64,000 nucleotides of DNA from the NCBI RefSeq assembly GCF_025215075.1, contig NZ_JAOBTH010000025.1, positions 16,790-80,789 of the forward strand, in the 5' to 3' direction. Below, in pieces: positions 8,259-17,935 of this stretch (its first letter is position 1; each line of letters opens with the position of its first letter). A model generated the notes under the pieces. The model was not told where the DNA came from. It made no database searches and saw only the letters and a list, made by a program, of their open reading frames with translations. This stretch comes from Tenacibaculum haliotis. GTDB taxonomy: Bacteria > Bacteroidota > Bacteroidia > Flavobacteriales > Flavobacteriaceae. Made by a program: the position numbers and the translations under genes.

Positions 8259-10542
8259 ATCAACAGAAATTATGGCATCATCAACAATATTCAAAAACTT
8301 TAACCAACCCATTGAAACTAAATCTTTGTTACTCATAACAAAAGATATAGTAGAGGGAAAATATAAAGACTTAATCTCTCCTATTCGTATGGCAATAGGT
8401 ATGGGAAAAGACGGCAGAGTAGATAATTTAAAAAAGTCGCTTCCTGCATTTACACCATCAGGCATTTTTGAAGGTGGTAGAAAAATGGAATACTTAAAAA
8501 TGTACAGCGGTTTTGTACATCTTGACTTTGATAAACTCTACCCAGAAGAATTAGAAAAAGCAACGGAAATTATAAATAATATTCCTTTCACTTTTGCTTG
8601 TTTCACAAGCCCAAGTGGTAATGGCCTAAAAGTATTTATTGAAATAAATACAGGCATAGAACACCACAAAACGGCATACCAACAAGTTCAAGATTACTAC
8701 GAAAAAGCAATTGGGATTGAAGCAGACCCAAAATGTAAAGACATTACTCGTTTGTGTTTTGTTTCTGATGATCCTAACGGATACAGAAACATCAACAATC
8801 AAAAATTCATAGTAGATATTGAACAAATAGAACAACAAGAAATCAAACCAAAATCAACACCAACTAAAACAATTCAAAATGATATTTCTACAACTTCAGA
8901 TATATTTCAACAATGTATCCAATTCACCGAAAATAAAGCAACTTATATTGAAGGCAACCGAAACAATTATATTTATCAACTGGCTTGTAACTGCAACAGG
9001 AGAGGTATTGTATTTGATGATGCTTTGCATCTCATATCAAATACATACGACCTAAAGGATAGTGAGTTAAAAGCATCTGTAAAAAGTGCCTACACTAATA
9101 ACAGTAATCAATTTGCAGAGTTTCAAAACTACAATCAAAACAAGCCCATTGCAACAAGTAGCAATGTTTTACAACAGCAACTACCACAAGAACCAACAGA
9201 AGATTACCTAAAAAACACACCAACCTTTGATAAAGATATATTTGAAAATCTGCCAGACATTTTAAAAGAAGGTACAAGAGCATTTTCAGACGTAAGGGAA
9301 AGAGACGTTTTTTTTACAGGTGCATTAACTATTTTAAGTGGTTGCTTACCTAATGTAGAAGGTGTTTACGCTCAAGAGACTGTTTACCCTAATTTATTTT
9401 CATTTATCATAGCACCTGCAGCAAGTGGTAAAGGTGCTTTAAAATTTGCTAAAGTATTGGCAGACCCATATCAAGAAAGAGTTTTAGAAGAAAGCAATAA
9501 GGAAAAACTAATCTATGATGCAGAATTAGCCGAATACAAGACAGCACAAAGAAACAGAAAAAAGAATGATGAAACAGTTGCAGAAGAACCAGTAAAACCA
9601 CCTTTTAAAGTTGTTTTTATCCCTGCAAACACTTCGTATGCAGCAATCTTAAAACACATTCAACAGAATGATGCTAAAGGGATTATTTGCGAAACAGAAG
9701 CGGACAGTATGGGTGCAGTATTTAAACAAGATTGGGGTGGTTATTCTGATATGCTTCGCAAATCATTTCACGGAGAAACAATATCTGTTTCAAGAAAAAC
9801 CGATAACGAATATATAATAATCAAAGACCCAAAATTATCTGTTGCACTTTCAGGAACACCAGGACAAGTTGCCAATATTATTTCATCAGCAGAAGATGGT
9901 TTATTTAGTAGGTTTTTATTCTATACTTTTAAAGTAGAGCAAAAATGGAGAGACGTATCGCCTTACGGCAATACTATCAATTTAAACGACCATTTCAAAG
10001 CACTATCCAATGTTGTATTACAATTAATAGATTTTCTACAATCTCAAAAAACAGTTATTAATCTAAGCCAAGAGCAATGGGAAACAATCAATATAACAGG
10101 CGACCAATGGTTAAGAGAAGTAACCATCTTCACAAGTGAAGAAGCAAGTAGTGTAGTTAAAAGATTAGGTCTTATTTTATATCGTTTTACTATGATTTTC
10201 ACAGCACTTCGTAAATTTGAAAACGGAGATATGACAGAAGAAGTATTTTGTACTGATGAAGATTTTGAAATGGCTTTACATATTGCAAATGTTTATCTAC
10301 AACACAGTTTGTTAATGTATCACAACCTACCAAAGAAAGAAGAAACAGGAGTATTTAAAGGGAAGAGTAATAAGAAAAAGTTTTTTGAGGCTTTGCCTAA
10401 AAACTTCAAACGAGAAGAAGCCATACAATTAGGTGTAAAATATAAATTAAAATCTCGTTCAGTAGATGAATTACTTAAAAACCTACTAAATACACTACTT
10501 ACACAACCAAGTTTTGGTCATTATGAAAAAGTAAGTGTTTAA
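8248..10542 (+). CDS. VirE_N / DUF3987 primase-helicase-like protein
   Basis: A 764-residue protein. Residues about 20-190 match the BT4734/VirE N-terminal domain, a primase-polymerase-like fold (YSGFVHLDFDKL and FTSPSGNGLKVFIEI, with the acidic pair in HLDFD). Residues about 230-280 look like a PriCT-type segment. Residues about 320-700 fit DUF3987 (DVFFTGALTILSGCLPNVEG, IIAPAASGKGALKFAK as the Walker A-like loop, ALSGTPGQVANII). Such proteins probably replicate the excised element. A second possible start is the ATG at 8272; the first, overlapping the previous gene, was kept. Confidence 0.85.
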   Translation: MGNKSTEIMASSTIFKNFNQPIETKSLLLITKDIVEGKYKDLISPIRMAIGMGKDGRVDNLKKSLPAFTPSGIFEGGRKMEYLKMYSGFVHLDFDKLYPEELEKATEIINNIPFTFACFTSPSGNGLKVFIEINTGIEHHKTAYQQVQDYYEKAIGIEADPKCKDITRLCFVSDDPNGYRNINNQKFIVDIEQIEQQEIKPKSTPTKTIQNDISTTSDIFQQCIQFTENKATYIEGNRNNYIYQLACNCNRRGIVFDDALHLISNTYDLKDSELKASVKSAYTNNSNQFAEFQNYNQNKPIATSSNVLQQQLPQEPTEDYLKNTPTFDKDIFENLPDILKEGTRAFSDVRERDVFFTGALTILSGCLPNVEGVYAQETVYPNLFSFIIAPAASGKGALKFAKVLADPYQERVLEESNKEKLIYDAELAEYKTAQRNRKKNDETVAEEPVKPPFKVVFIPANTSYAAILKHIQQNDAKGIICETEADSMGAVFKQDWGGYSDMLRKSFHGETISVSRKTDNEYIIIKDPKLSVALSGTPGQVANIISSAEDGLFSRFLFYTFKVEQKWRDVSPYGNTINLNDHFKALSNVVLQLIDFLQSQKTVINLSQEQWETINITGDQWLREVTIFTSEEASSVVKRLGLILYRFTMIFTALRKFENGDMTEEVFCTDEDFEMALHIANVYLQHSLLMYHNLPKKEETGVFKGKSNKKKFFEALPKNFKREEAIQLGVKYKLKSRSVDELLKNLLNTLLTQPSFGHYEKVSV

Positions 10543-10561
10543 AGTTTTTGCAAACTTTGCA
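10541..10561. repeat. Inverted repeat AAAGTTT/AAACTTT with 13-mer TGCAAACTTTGCA
   Basis: AAAGTTT and AAACTTT form a perfect inverted repeat (10541-10558) right after the primase stop codon. It overlaps the 13-mer TGCAAACTTTGCA (10549-10561), which also occurs at 5130-5142 and, with one change, at 18589-18601. It may be an operator for an island regulator, or a weak transcript end. Confidence 0.45.
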
Positions 10562-10577
10562 CCTTTCACATTTATAC

Positions 10578-10610
10578 TTGTATTTTTTTCTTTTGTTTTC
10601 ATTACATTTG
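10578..10610 (+). promoter_or_regulatory. Putative promoter of XRE-mod-res-Argonaute operon
   Basis: The -7 box TACATTTG (10603-10610) fits TAnnTTTG. A TTG at 10578-10580 lies 22 bp upstream as a possible -33 box (usual spacing is 19-21). Transcription would start near 10615, about 36 bp before the XRE gene. No comparable promoter is seen between XRE and mod. Confidence 0.5.
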
Positions 10611-10650
10611 TCTTTTATTGACAACTCATAATAGAACAAATAAATAAGTG

Positions 10651-10938
10651 ATGAATAAATTCGGAGACTTAATTCGTACAAAAAGAGAAGAACAAGAAAT
10701 GTTGCTCAGACATTTATCTGCCCAATTAGATATGGACACAGCAATGTTAAGTAAAATTGAAAGAGGAGAAAAAACAGCACGAAAAGAACATATCAAACAA
10801 CTTTCGAAAATATTCAATTTAGATTACAACGAACTTATTTCTTTATGGTTAGCAGATAAAATACATCTAATTATTAAAGATGAAAAAAATGGCTTACAAG
10901 CATTAGAGATTGTAGAAAAAGAATATAAAAAAAAGTAG
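10651..10938 (+). CDS. XRE-family regulator of the restriction/Argonaute operon
   Basis: A 95-residue protein with an N-terminal lambda-repressor-type HTH (FGDLIRTKREEQEMLLRHLS...DTAMLSKIERGEKTARKEHI) and a short helical tail. A GTG is directly in front, but the ATG at 10651 is preferred. It is 53 bp upstream of mod on the same strand. Small XRE proteins in front of restriction-modification genes act as controllers that delay restriction until methylation is established; that role is inferred by analogy. The inverted repeats between 10541 and 10561 are possible binding sites. Confidence 0.8.
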   Translation: MNKFGDLIRTKREEQEMLLRHLSAQLDMDTAMLSKIERGEKTARKEHIKQLSKIFNLDYNELISLWLADKIHLIIKDEKNGLQALEIVEKEYKKK

Positions 10939-10991
10939 CAAACACATTTTGAATAAATGCTTTTGCAAGTGTTCAATCAAACAAAATAAAT

Positions 10992-13043
10992 ATGAATATA
11001 AAATTTAAAAACCACCTTATAAGCCTTTTGCTTCAAGACGATAGACTTAGAGACGAGCAAGGCGAACTAAAAGGAAATCTCGTAAAAGAGTTTGCTAATA
11101 CCATTGATGAAAAATTGATTACTTTATTATTGGGAGATGAACAATGCAGAGATACATTTTTCTTAAAGATAAAAGATGCCTATGTGTTTAAAACCAATGA
11201 GTTTAAGTTTTTTTTAGAAGATAATAGTATAGACAATTCTTTTACGCAATACAGCAATAGAATAGGTTTAAGTAGTGGTGGTAAGTTTTTTAAAGACAAT
11301 ACAGATGTAGTGTTAAATTTTCCTTTTAAAGATTGCATATTAGAAGGTGGGCAAAGTACAGAAGATGGCTTAGATACTTATTTTGAGTATGATGATGCAG
11401 AAGAAGATTATACAGAAAAACAAAGTAAACGAAAAGAGATATTTTTTAATGAAGTTTTAGCCAAAGACGAAATAGACAGACTATTAGAACCAAAAGCATT
11501 TACCAAAATTACAAAATACGACAGTAAAGGAGAAAGCAAGCCAACCCAATTTAACCGAAACGAAAAAGGCACTATCACAGACAACCTAATTATAAAAGGA
11601 AACAACCTATTAGCATTGCACGCTTTAAAGCAAGAATTTAAAGGAAAAGTGAAACTAATATATATTGACCCACCTTATAATACTGGTAACGATAGTTTTG
11701 CCTATAACGATAATTTTAACCACTCTACTTGGCTTACTTTTATGCGTAATAGATTGATGGTAGCAAGGGATTTATTAAGAGAAGATGGTACTATAGCCAT
11801 CAGTATAGACCATAATGAAGTTGCCTATGTTTTAGCATTGCTTGATGAACTATTTTCAAATGAAAATAAAAAAAATATTATTAGTATAAAAAGAAGTTCC
11901 GTATCGGGTGCTAAAGTTATTAATCCTGGTGTTGTAAATGTTAGTGAATTTTTATTACTGTACTCAAAGAATACAAAAAATTGGAAACCTAATAAAGTAT
12001 TTAAAGCAAAAGCAAGAGATAATAGATATAATAACTTTATCGTAAATATAGAAGATGATTGTGAGAAATGGGTTTATTCAAGTGTTTTAGATGCATTTTC
12101 AAAACATTTAGATATACCAAAAAATAAGTTAAAAAAAGAATTAGGTGCTGAATACGATATTAAACTTGAGGATTTCTTTTATTCAAATAAAGAAAAAATA
12201 ATACGTTTTGCTGGTTTAGATGATAAAAGTATTTCAGCAGGCGTTAAAGAAGTAAAATATCAATCAAAAGATGATAATACTAAAACATATTTATTTAAAA
12301 GAGAAAATTTTAAAGACTATTATCTATATAAAGGTAACGCTATATTATTCTTTAAAGACCGTTTAATCAAGATTGATGATAAATGGCATTTTGGAGAAAT
12401 GATTTCTGATATATGGGATGATGTTTTGCCTAATGATATTCACAATGAAGGTAGTGTTACTTTAAGAAAAGGGAAAAAGCCCGAGAAATTGATTTCAAGA
12501 TTGATTGAACTTCTTTTAGATGATGACGATATTGTTTTAGATTATCACTTAGGTAGTGGAACTACAGCAGCAGTAGCACATAAAATGAATAGACAATATA
12601 TTGGATTAGAACAATTAGATTATGGCGATAATGATAGTACAAAAAGGCTTCAAAATGTTATAAATAATGACCAATCTGGTATATCCAAAACCGTAAACTG
12701 GAAAGGTGGTGGTTCTTTCACTTATTTAGAATTAGCCAAAAACAACCAAACAGCCAAAGAAGAAATTCTAAAGTGTAATAGTTATGATGAGTTAATGCAG
12801 TATTTTGAAACTATGTACACTCAATATTTTTTACATTACAATGTGCGTATCAAAGAATTTAAAGAAGTAATAAGCCAAGAAGAAAACTTTAAAAATTTAG
12901 CATTAGACAGGCAAAAAGAAATATTTGCCAAAATGTTAGACCTTAACCAACTCTATGTAAACCTTTCAGAAATGGAAGATAGCAGATATAAATTAGATGC
13001 AAAAGATATTGCTTTAAGTAAAGATTTTTATCAAATAAAATAA
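10992..13043 (+). CDS. mod: Type III DNA adenine methyltransferase (Mod)
   Basis: A 683-residue N6-adenine methyltransferase of beta order: motif IV DPPY at residues 226-229 (YIDPPYNTGND), followed by AISIDHNE and, near residue 521, motif I-like LDYHLGSGTTAAVAH. The 170-residue N-terminal part and the long stretch between the motifs (residues about 290-480) would hold target recognition. The usual aromatic residue of motif I (FxGxG) is His here (YHLGSG), a mild deviation. Mod modifies the host DNA and also supplies sequence recognition to Res. It ends 8 bp before res. Confidence 0.93.
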   Translation: MNIKFKNHLISLLLQDDRLRDEQGELKGNLVKEFANTIDEKLITLLLGDEQCRDTFFLKIKDAYVFKTNEFKFFLEDNSIDNSFTQYSNRIGLSSGGKFFKDNTDVVLNFPFKDCILEGGQSTEDGLDTYFEYDDAEEDYTEKQSKRKEIFFNEVLAKDEIDRLLEPKAFTKITKYDSKGESKPTQFNRNEKGTITDNLIIKGNNLLALHALKQEFKGKVKLIYIDPPYNTGNDSFAYNDNFNHSTWLTFMRNRLMVARDLLREDGTIAISIDHNEVAYVLALLDELFSNENKKNIISIKRSSVSGAKVINPGVVNVSEFLLLYSKNTKNWKPNKVFKAKARDNRYNNFIVNIEDDCEKWVYSSVLDAFSKHLDIPKNKLKKELGAEYDIKLEDFFYSNKEKIIRFAGLDDKSISAGVKEVKYQSKDDNTKTYLFKRENFKDYYLYKGNAILFFKDRLIKIDDKWHFGEMISDIWDDVLPNDIHNEGSVTLRKGKKPEKLISRLIELLLDDDDIVLDYHLGSGTTAAVAHKMNRQYIGLEQLDYGDNDSTKRLQNVINNDQSGISKTVNWKGGGSFTYLELAKNNQTAKEEILKCNSYDELMQYFETMYTQYFLHYNVRIKEFKEVISQEENFKNLALDRQKEIFAKMLDLNQLYVNLSEMEDSRYKLDAKDIALSKDFYQIK

Positions 13044-13051
13044 TAACAACA

Positions 13052-15865
13052 ATGGCAGATAATAAATTTTTATACGAGCAATTATCAGATAAAATGCGTG
13101 AATACCGTTTGCATTATTCTGAAGTGCCTAACTATATTACCGATAATGTAAAGTATAACTTATTTGATTGGCAACAGAAAGCCTTAGAATACTTTTTAGA
13201 CTACCAGCAGGTAAAAGAAAAAGAAAACCCAAATACAGCCACACATTTGTTATTTAATATGGCTACAGGTACAGGTAAGACTTTAGTAATGGCAAGTTTA
13301 ATCTTGTACTATTACAAACAAGGGTATCGTCATTTTTTGTTTTTTGTAAACCAAAATAACATTGTAGGTAAAACAGAAAACAATTTATTAGATCCTACAC
13401 ATAACAAGTACCTATTCAAAGACCCAATAGTAATAGATGATAAAACAATAAATATAAATAAAGTAGATACTTTTTCAGATACTACAGATGATATTGAAAT
13501 CATATTTACATCTATTCACAAACTACACAATGCAGTATATCAAGTAAAAGAAAACGCAATCTTTTTAGACGATTTACAAAACAGAGATATAGTAATGTTA
13601 GCAGATGAAGCACATCATCTTAATTCAGATACTAAAACCAAAGCAGGCGAACAAGGCGAATTAGAAATAATATCTGAACTAAAAAGTGGTGCTAATGCAA
13701 AAGAGGTAGAAAAAAGTTGGGAGCATACAGTAACTAACCTAATTTTACAAAGAGGTAACAAAAATAGTACAGAGTTAAACAAGAATGTATTATTAGAGTT
13801 TACAGCAACTGTTCCAACCAACGCAAATATTGTTAAAAAATATATAGATAAGATAGTTTACAAATTTGAATTAAAAGACTTTTTAAAAGCAGGTTACACC
13901 AAAGAAATAAATTTAGTTTCCTCTTCTTTCGATAAAAAACAAAGAGTATTACAAGCCTTACTTTTTAATTGGTATCGTTATAAAATGGGGCTTAAATACA
14001 ATCTCCCTCATTTTAAACCAGTAATTCTTTTTCGTAGCAAATTTGTAGATGCCAAACAAGAAGAAAATGTAGGAGCAGATTATGAATTATTTAGAACAAT
14101 TGTAGATGATTTATCAACTACCGACTTTGCTTTTTTAGAAAACGTAACTATAGAACCTGGTAATGAATTATATAAAAAAGGACAAAGTAGAATTGTAGAT
14201 ATTGCTAATTATTTAAAATCAGAAAAAATACATCATAGCGAAATAATCACTTATTTACAAGATGCCTTTAAAGACAACAATTGCATTATTACACACTCTA
14301 AAGAAAAAGTAGCATCAGGAAGAAGAGGTGAAGATAAAACCACACCAGAGCAAGATCAACTTTTAAATAGTTTAGAAGACAAAACAAACAAAATTACTGC
14401 AATATTTACTTGTATGCGTCTTACAGAAGGTTGGGATGTATTAAACTTGTATGATATTGTAAGAATGTATTCTGGTCAGAATACAGGTGGTACAAATAAA
14501 AAGAAAGCAGGTAAATCTACTGTTTCAGAAGTGCAATTAATTGGTAGAGGTGTTAGATACTATCCTTTTAGTTTTGAAGACAATATTAACAACAAGAGGA
14601 AATTTGATAAAGAACTTAATCACGAATTAAGAGTATTAGAAGAGTTTTACTTTCATAGTGATAATGATGAAAAATACATAAGTGAATTAAAATTAGAGTT
14701 AAAACGTCAAGAATTACTTCCAGAAAAAGACAAGCAATTAAAAATCTTTGATATTAAGAAAGAAATTAAAGACGATAAAAATTCTTTTTATCACAAACTC
14801 AAAATATATAAAAACGAGTTTAAAGACAATCCTAATAAAAGAAAACGAACATTAGAAGAATTAAAAACAGATTGGGAATACAATGCTAAAATAGAAACTA
14901 TTGCTGTAAGAGAAACAAATATCAAATTAGAAAAAGAGGAAGAGGATATTACTCGTTATGCAACAGGTAATAGTAAAGATGGTAGAACAATACCTTTATT
15001 GTTAAAAGATTTCCCTAAAAACATAGTATATAAAGCATTACATATACAATCTAAAAAAGACCAATCTATTTTAAGGTTCAACAATCTAAAAAATGAATTA
15101 GCCATTACGTCTATTAATGAAATCTTTGAGGATAAGTACATAGGTAACTTTAGTCTTTCAGTAACAATTTACGATTTTAAAGAGGAATTTAATAAATGTA
15201 AAACAGATGATGAAAGAATAGCAACTTATTTTAAAGTAGTATCTCCAAAGGACAATCTTAACATCTTATCAAAGTTTTTTGAAAAATTAGTTACTGAATT
15301 AAAACGTATATCTAAACCAAGAATTGGTACAGATTTTAGTGCTGTTCCTTTTAAATATTATTTTCAAGAACCTAAACAAATTTCAGTACAAGAAGATGCA
15401 GAAAGTTATAATTTAGAAAAAGAATTAGTACAAAAAGATTGGTATGTATTAGATGCTTTTTATGGTACATCAGAAGAAAAAAGTTTGATTAGTTTTCTAA
15501 AAGGTAGAATGGACAATTTCAAAGATAAATATGATGAAGTTTATCTACTAAGAAATGAAGAAGTCTATAAAATATACAACTTTGAAGATGGTACAGGCTT
15601 TATGCCAGATTTCTTGTTATTCTTAAAAACAAAAGAAGAAAACCTATACTATCAAGTATTTATAGAACCTAAAGGTGGTCATTTATTAGAAAAAGATAAA
15701 TGGAAAGGCGATTTCTTAAATGAAATTACAGAAAAATATAACGCTAAAACCATATTAAAAGAAGAAAATAAAAATTATCGTTTAGTTGGATTACCGCTTT
15801 ACAATAAGGCTTCTGAAAATGTATTTAAACAGTCAGTTATAGAATCTTTAAACATTCAAATATAA
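13052..15865 (+). CDS. res: Type III restriction helicase-nuclease (Res)
   Basis: A 937-residue SF2 translocase with a C-terminal nuclease. Walker A is MATGTGKT (residues 70-77), the DExH box is ADEAHH (184-189), and the late helicase motifs are TRAM-like CMRLTEGWDV and QLIGRGVRYYPF. The nuclease domain has a PD-(D/E)xK pattern with Asp853 (MPDFLLF), Glu872 and Lys874 (FIEPKGG). Length and order are those of a complete type III Res subunit, which with Mod cleaves DNA that carries unmodified sites in head-to-head orientation. It sits 8 bp after mod, and the Argonaute gene starts 6 bp after its stop codon. All key residues seem present. Confidence 0.93.
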   Translation: MADNKFLYEQLSDKMREYRLHYSEVPNYITDNVKYNLFDWQQKALEYFLDYQQVKEKENPNTATHLLFNMATGTGKTLVMASLILYYYKQGYRHFLFFVNQNNIVGKTENNLLDPTHNKYLFKDPIVIDDKTININKVDTFSDTTDDIEIIFTSIHKLHNAVYQVKENAIFLDDLQNRDIVMLADEAHHLNSDTKTKAGEQGELEIISELKSGANAKEVEKSWEHTVTNLILQRGNKNSTELNKNVLLEFTATVPTNANIVKKYIDKIVYKFELKDFLKAGYTKEINLVSSSFDKKQRVLQALLFNWYRYKMGLKYNLPHFKPVILFRSKFVDAKQEENVGADYELFRTIVDDLSTTDFAFLENVTIEPGNELYKKGQSRIVDIANYLKSEKIHHSEIITYLQDAFKDNNCIITHSKEKVASGRRGEDKTTPEQDQLLNSLEDKTNKITAIFTCMRLTEGWDVLNLYDIVRMYSGQNTGGTNKKKAGKSTVSEVQLIGRGVRYYPFSFEDNINNKRKFDKELNHELRVLEEFYFHSDNDEKYISELKLELKRQELLPEKDKQLKIFDIKKEIKDDKNSFYHKLKIYKNEFKDNPNKRKRTLEELKTDWEYNAKIETIAVRETNIKLEKEEEDITRYATGNSKDGRTIPLLLKDFPKNIVYKALHIQSKKDQSILRFNNLKNELAITSINEIFEDKYIGNFSLSVTIYDFKEEFNKCKTDDERIATYFKVVSPKDNLNILSKFFEKLVTELKRISKPRIGTDFSAVPFKYYFQEPKQISVQEDAESYNLEKELVQKDWYVLDAFYGTSEEKSLISFLKGRMDNFKDKYDEVYLLRNEEVYKIYNFEDGTGFMPDFLLFLKTKEENLYYQVFIEPKGGHLLEKDKWKGDFLNEITEKYNAKTILKEENKNYRLVGLPLYNKASENVFKQSVIESLNIQI

Positions 15866-15871
15866 TTGATT

Positions 15872-17935
15872 ATGCAAAAACTCACACTAAATATCATCCC
15901 ATTCAACCATCCCTCTACTAAAGTAGAGTTTGGTTTTTATAAAGAAAAGAAAGACGGTTATTATCCTTTAAAAAAGTTTGAATATCCAAAATCTTTATGG
16001 GCTAAATATGAAGAAGAGTTACAGGATTGCAAAAGACTATATTCTAATTTTAAAGATACAGCAGATTGTGATTTTATTGCAGAAGTAGATTTTAATACAA
16101 GTTGGGCTTTTGCTAATCATTATTACACTAAATCTATTTATGATTTCTTTTTAAGAAATGCAGATGCAGTTAATTTTGGTTTTGTAAATGACGTAGAAGT
16201 ATGGTTAAAAGACAGTACAGTAAGAAATAATGAATACACTACTTATAAAAAATATTCATTAAGGGTTCAGTATGCCAATGTTTCCAAAGGTATGGAGTTA
16301 GTGGTTACTTTTGATGGCACTTCTTTAGTCCATAAAAAAAGCATTGCAGCGTTCGATAATTTACGTCCAGAGTTAATAAATAAAGTCTTATTTGAAAATG
16401 AAATATATAGTTATCAATGGCAAAGTCAAGAATTAAAACTAAATCTCGATAAAGTATATCCAATTCTTAGTAAAACATTATTAGATGAACTTACTATTGA
16501 TAGACCTTTTAAACGTGAACCAAACAAATACAAACCATATCTTAAAGAAATAAATTTCTTTTACGATACTTATTTAAATACAGAAGTATTTAAAAACATA
16601 ATCCCTTTAGTTGGTAATGGTTATATCTCTATTAATAATGATGATCCAAACAATTTACAAATATTAAAAACTAAAAACAGTTCAAGTGAACTGTCTTTTG
16701 GTAAAGGTAAAGGTAAAGAGCCAAAGAAAGACTTTTTAAGGCTAAAGCCTTACAAACCAACTGATGATGCAAACGTTCGTTTTGTGTTTATTTATCATAA
16801 AGACGATAGAAAAAAATATGTTACAAAACTATTCTCAATACTTCGTGATGGTTTAAAAAATGGAGAGTATGTAAACTTTCCACCAATGAAAGATGCAATT
16901 GCACAAAACTTCTATATGGAAGAAAGTAAAGGTTTTGAATTTACAAGTGTTGATACTGCATTACAAGAAATAACACAACAATTATCTAATTTTGAAAAAG
17001 TTGACAATACGCTTTATGTTGCTTTTTATATAAGTCCTGTTAGAAAAGATGAAAAGGACAATCAAAGATTAATGTTGTATTACAAAATGAAAGAGTTATT
17101 TCTAAATCAAGGTGTCACATCTCAAGTAATTTATAAAGAGAGTTTATTCAACGCTAATTTTAAATGGTATTTACCCAATATTGCTGTCGCATTATTGGCA
17201 AAAATAAATGGTATTCCTTGGAGATTAGATACAGATACAAAAGATGATTTAGTGGTAGGTGTAGGTGCTTTTTATTCAGTAACTCAAAAAACTAAATATA
17301 TTGGAAGTACATTCTGTTTTAATAATGATGGTACTTTTCAAGATTTTAATTGCTTCAATTCTAACGAAACCGAAAAATTAGGTGGAGAAATTAGTAAGGC
17401 AATTATGAAATATGTAGTAGATAATCATAAACAAGCAAAAAGATTAGTAATACACTTCTATAAAAAGATTAGTAAAAAGGATTTAGAGCCTATCTACGAC
17501 ATTCTGCATACGTTTAATTGGAATATACCAGTTATCATTATTACTATCAATAAAACACTTTCTAATGACTATGTAGCGTTTGATTTAGATAGTCCAAATT
17601 TGATGCCTTTAAGCGGTTCTATCGTTCCAATTGGTAAAGAACAATATCTATTATTTAATAATACACGATACAACACAAAAGAAACAGTAACAGACAATCC
17701 TTTTCCAATTAAACTTACATTTTCATCATCAGATGAAGAAGTTTTAAAAGATATACTTCTCAAAAAAGATTTAATAGACCAAGTGTATCAATTTAGTAGA
17801 ATGTATTGGAAATCGGTAAGACAACAAAATTTACCTGTTACAATCAAATACCCAGAAATGGTTGCAGAAATTTATCCTTTCTTCAAGAATGATAGTTTAC
17901 CACCTTTCGGTCAAAAGAACTTATGGTTTTTATAA
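15872..17935 (+). CDS. ago: Prokaryotic Argonaute with degenerate PIWI active site
   Basis: A 687-residue protein with the C-terminal build of a prokaryotic Argonaute. MID-like region: Tyr403, Lys407 (YYKMK), Gln418 (GVTSQV) and Lys444 (LLAKINGIPW) match in order and spacing the YK-Q-K residues that hold a guide 5' phosphate. PIWI-like region: DDLVVGVGAFYS, LVIHFYKKIS, SRMYWKSV, LPVTIKYPEMVAEI and a Leu/Phe C-terminus (LWFL). Where active enzymes have the first catalytic Asp (vGvD) this protein has Gly465, and the RDG-type Asp is replaced in H528-F-Y-K-K. It should therefore bind guide and target without cutting. The N-terminal half could hold N and PAZ-like domains, but they are not clear by eye. 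The start is the ATG at 15872, 6 bp after res; a TTG two codons earlier is less likely. Confidence 0.85.
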   Translation: MQKLTLNIIPFNHPSTKVEFGFYKEKKDGYYPLKKFEYPKSLWAKYEEELQDCKRLYSNFKDTADCDFIAEVDFNTSWAFANHYYTKSIYDFFLRNADAVNFGFVNDVEVWLKDSTVRNNEYTTYKKYSLRVQYANVSKGMELVVTFDGTSLVHKKSIAAFDNLRPELINKVLFENEIYSYQWQSQELKLNLDKVYPILSKTLLDELTIDRPFKREPNKYKPYLKEINFFYDTYLNTEVFKNIIPLVGNGYISINNDDPNNLQILKTKNSSSELSFGKGKGKEPKKDFLRLKPYKPTDDANVRFVFIYHKDDRKKYVTKLFSILRDGLKNGEYVNFPPMKDAIAQNFYMEESKGFEFTSVDTALQEITQQLSNFEKVDNTLYVAFYISPVRKDEKDNQRLMLYYKMKELFLNQGVTSQVIYKESLFNANFKWYLPNIAVALLAKINGIPWRLDTDTKDDLVVGVGAFYSVTQKTKYIGSTFCFNNDGTFQDFNCFNSNETEKLGGEISKAIMKYVVDNHKQAKRLVIHFYKKISKKDLEPIYDILHTFNWNIPVIIITINKTLSNDYVAFDLDSPNLMPLSGSIVPIGKEQYLLFNNTRYNTKETVTDNPFPIKLTFSSSDEEVLKDILLKKDLIDQVYQFSRMYWKSVRQQNLPVTIKYPEMVAEIYPFFKNDSLPPFGQKNLWFL

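Noticed and set aside
10651..13043. BREX or DISARM system
   Set aside because: No pglZ, brxC, drmA/B or phospholipase gene is present; motif order of mod and res is that of a type III system.
15872..17935. PIWI-RE protein
   Set aside because: The MID/PIWI motifs are those of ordinary long pAgos, and no DinG-like helicase partner is present; the R...E core that names PIWI-RE is not seen.
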